Shown here: in pieces, positions 62,751 to 64,000 of the stretch | Position numbering within the stretch: position 1 is the stretch's first letter | Layout of the letters: every line of letters starts with the position of its first letter | DNA from: Bacillota bacterium | GTDB lineage: Bacteria > Bacillota > Clostridia > Peptostreptococcales > Anaerovoracaceae | Direction: 5' to 3' | DNA length: 64,000 nucleotides | Assembly: GCA_017445315.1 (NCBI GenBank) | Contig: JAFSUI010000032.1 | Location: 28,647-92,646, forward strand | Notes under the pieces: model-generated | What the model saw: only the letters and a program-made list of their open reading frames with translations | What the model was told of the DNA's origin: nothing | The model's database searches: none | Made by a program: the position numbers and the translations under genes

Positions 62751-64000
62751 ATGCTTGAATTGAACAAAAAATCCAATCTTTTGGAGGAAGCACGTTATAA
62801 ATACTCGCTCCAGGATGTGGAGGAACCGAATCTCAATAGGGATATTTTCAGCTATGACGAGGTTCCCAAGGTGGTTTTTAATCATAGACGAGTACCTATG
62901 AATATGCCTGAGGACATTTGGATTACCGATACATCCTTCAGAGACGGGCAACAGTCTTTGGCTCCTTATACGGTGGAGCAGATAGCCCATCTATATGGGC
63001 TACTTTCCAAGCTAGGTGGTCCTTATGGAATCATTAAGCAATCAGAGTTCTTTGTATATACGGAAAAGGATCGCGAGGCTTTAGATAAATGCCGTGAGAT
63101 GGATCTGAAGTTTCCAGAGATAACTTGTTGGATTAGAGCGAGTAAAGAAGATTTTAAACTCGTAAAGGAACTTGGCATTAAAGAAACGGGCATTCTTGTT
63201 TCCTGTAGCGACTATCACATATTCAAAAAGATGGGCATGAACAGGAGTCAGGCCGTTGAGTTTTATCTTGAAACCATAAAGGATGCTTTTGATGCAGGCG
63301 TTATTCCAAGGTGTCATTTGGAAGATATAACGAGAGCTGATTTTTATGGTTTTGTTGTTCCCTTTGTTAATGAAATACAAAAACTATCAGAAGAGGTAGG
63401 TGTGGCAATTAAGATTAGAGCATGCGATACCATGGGATATGGGGTTCCGTATTCGGGAGCCGCGCTTCCGAGAAGCGTGGGAGGCATAATCTATGGCTTG
63501 CAGCACTATTCTGGTGTACCTAGTGAATGCCTTGAATGGCATGGTCATAACGATTTCTATAAGGGGGTTGCAAATGCCGCATGTGCTTGGTTATACGGCG
63601 CGTCTGCAGTAAACTGCTCCATGCTTGGAATTGGAGAGCGTACAGGAAACGTTCCACTGGAGGCGATGGTGATGGAATATGCGTCTCTTAGGGGAAGCTT
63701 TGATGGAATGGATCCTACGGTTATAACCGAGATTGCAAGATACTTTAGAGACGAAATAGAATATGACATACCTGCCAATACACCTTTTGTAGGCGATAAT
63801 TTCAATGTGACTCGTGCAGGTATCCATGCAGATGGGCTTATGAAGGATGAAGAAATATACAATATCTTTGACACCAAAAAGATTCTCGATAGAACGCCGG
63901 GAGTCAGCGTAAGCAAGACAAGCGGAGCAGCGGGGATTGCGTATTGGATTAACGAGCATTATGGTCTCAGCGGTGAAGACAGTGTAACCAAGGATAGTCC
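62751..64000 (+). CDS. Probable Re-citrate synthase (isopropylmalate synthase-like), 3' truncated
   Basis: The frame stays open to the window edge (416 codons). It has the DRE-TIM motif in 'WITDTSFRDGQQSLAPYT', metal-binding HGHND, and 'GIGERTGN'. The N-terminal block 'FSYDEVPKVVFNHRRVPMNMP' and the pattern 'SEFFVYTEKDREAL' match what I recall of clostridial Re-citrate synthases, which make citrate from acetyl-CoA and oxaloacetate in anaerobes that lack the Si-type enzyme. Other family options are 2-isopropylmalate, homocitrate or citramalate synthase. GGAGGA lies before the ATG. Its promoter carries a palindromic operator. Confidence 0.8.
   Translation, partial: MLELNKKSNLLEEARYKYSLQDVEEPNLNRDIFSYDEVPKVVFNHRRVPMNMPEDIWITDTSFRDGQQSLAPYTVEQIAHLYGLLSKLGGPYGIIKQSEFFVYTEKDREALDKCREMDLKFPEITCWIRASKEDFKLVKELGIKETGILVSCSDYHIFKKMGMNRSQAVEFYLETIKDAFDAGVIPRCHLEDITRADFYGFVVPFVNEIQKLSEEVGVAIKIRACDTMGYGVPYSGAALPRSVGGIIYGLQHYSGVPSECLEWHGHNDFYKGVANAACAWLYGASAVNCSMLGIGERTGNVPLEAMVMEYASLRGSFDGMDPTVITEIARYFRDEIEYDIPANTPFVGDNFNVTRAGIHADGLMKDEEIYNIFDTKKILDRTPGVSVSKTSGAAGIAYWINEHYGLSGEDSVTKDS

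Noticed and set aside
1-64000. tRNA, rRNA, riboswitch or T-box elements
   Set aside because: I looked for CCA-type tRNA ends, T-box consensus and common riboswitch cores in the gaps and saw none that were convincing; a covariance-model scan would be more sensitive.

Overview
The window looks like chromosomal DNA from an anaerobic, low-to-moderate-GC member of the Clostridia. The evidence is a SCIFF peptide with its radical-SAM maturase, a lysine-to-butyrate fermentation cluster, a single-chain pyruvate:ferredoxin oxidoreductase, a ferredoxin-type aldo/keto reductase, frequent TTG/GTG starts with strong Shine-Dalgarno sites, and a probable Re-citrate synthase. The family (possibly Anaerovoracaceae/Family XIII-like) is inference. 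I saw no rRNA, tRNA, CRISPR array, prophage or transposase gene.

Layout. 1-1942: the 3' end of an aldo/keto reductase and a C45-family acyltransferase/hydrolase. 1950-9007 (minus): one operon for a membrane-bound histidine kinase, two HlyD-type adaptors, a MacB-like ATPase and a MacB-like permease; the second adaptor carries a long GDNT/GDNS repeat. 9093-13263: a CDF metal transporter, a YwaF-like membrane protein, an orphan TrpB2 and an AIM24-like protein. 13463-18375: glnS, a TPR-like membrane protein, the SCIFF pair scfA-scfB, and an RluB-like pseudouridine synthase.

18379-32625 is the lysine fermentation region. A divergent regulator (18379-20463, minus) faces kal, kdd, kamA, kamB, kamC, kamD, kamE, an AtoE-like transporter and atoD-atoA. 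Together these cover lysine 2,3-aminomutase, beta-lysine 5,6-aminomutase with its reactivase, diaminohexanoate dehydrogenase, 3-aminobutyryl-CoA ammonia lyase and the CoA transferase. The cleavage enzyme Kce is not in the window. The regulator is the most unusual gene here: its N-terminal half is a Kdd-like dehydrogenase domain with a degraded nucleotide-binding loop, fused to an AAA+/Fis enhancer-binding module whose GAFTGA loop is missing.

32693-43908: an M3 oligopeptidase, a membrane protein, a complete Opp-type peptide importer (its OppC has a ~200-residue insertion), and three small membrane-anchored proteins. 44088-47624: nifJ. 48013-51686: an asymmetric heterodimeric ABC exporter. 51809-57833: an aromatic amino acid operon (DAHP synthase, tyrA, aroB, aroA, aroC, chorismate mutase, aroQ; no aroE or aroK). 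57921-62543: rmuC, a metallophosphoesterase, deoB and a pyrimidine-nucleoside phosphorylase. 62751-end: the 5' part of a probable Re-citrate synthase behind a promoter overlapped by a 12-bp-arm palindrome.

Non-coding structure is notable. A motif centred on GGGGACGGTTCTACTTGCAA occurs as a perfect hairpin between kdd and kamA and as nested inverted copies framing a ~333-bp near-palindrome after kamE. A second, unrelated ~250-bp imperfect palindrome lies between nifJ and the ABC exporter. Three genes show an extended -10 box exactly six bases before ATG with no Shine-Dalgarno, suggesting leaderless mRNAs. Functions are inferred from motif recognition without database searches.
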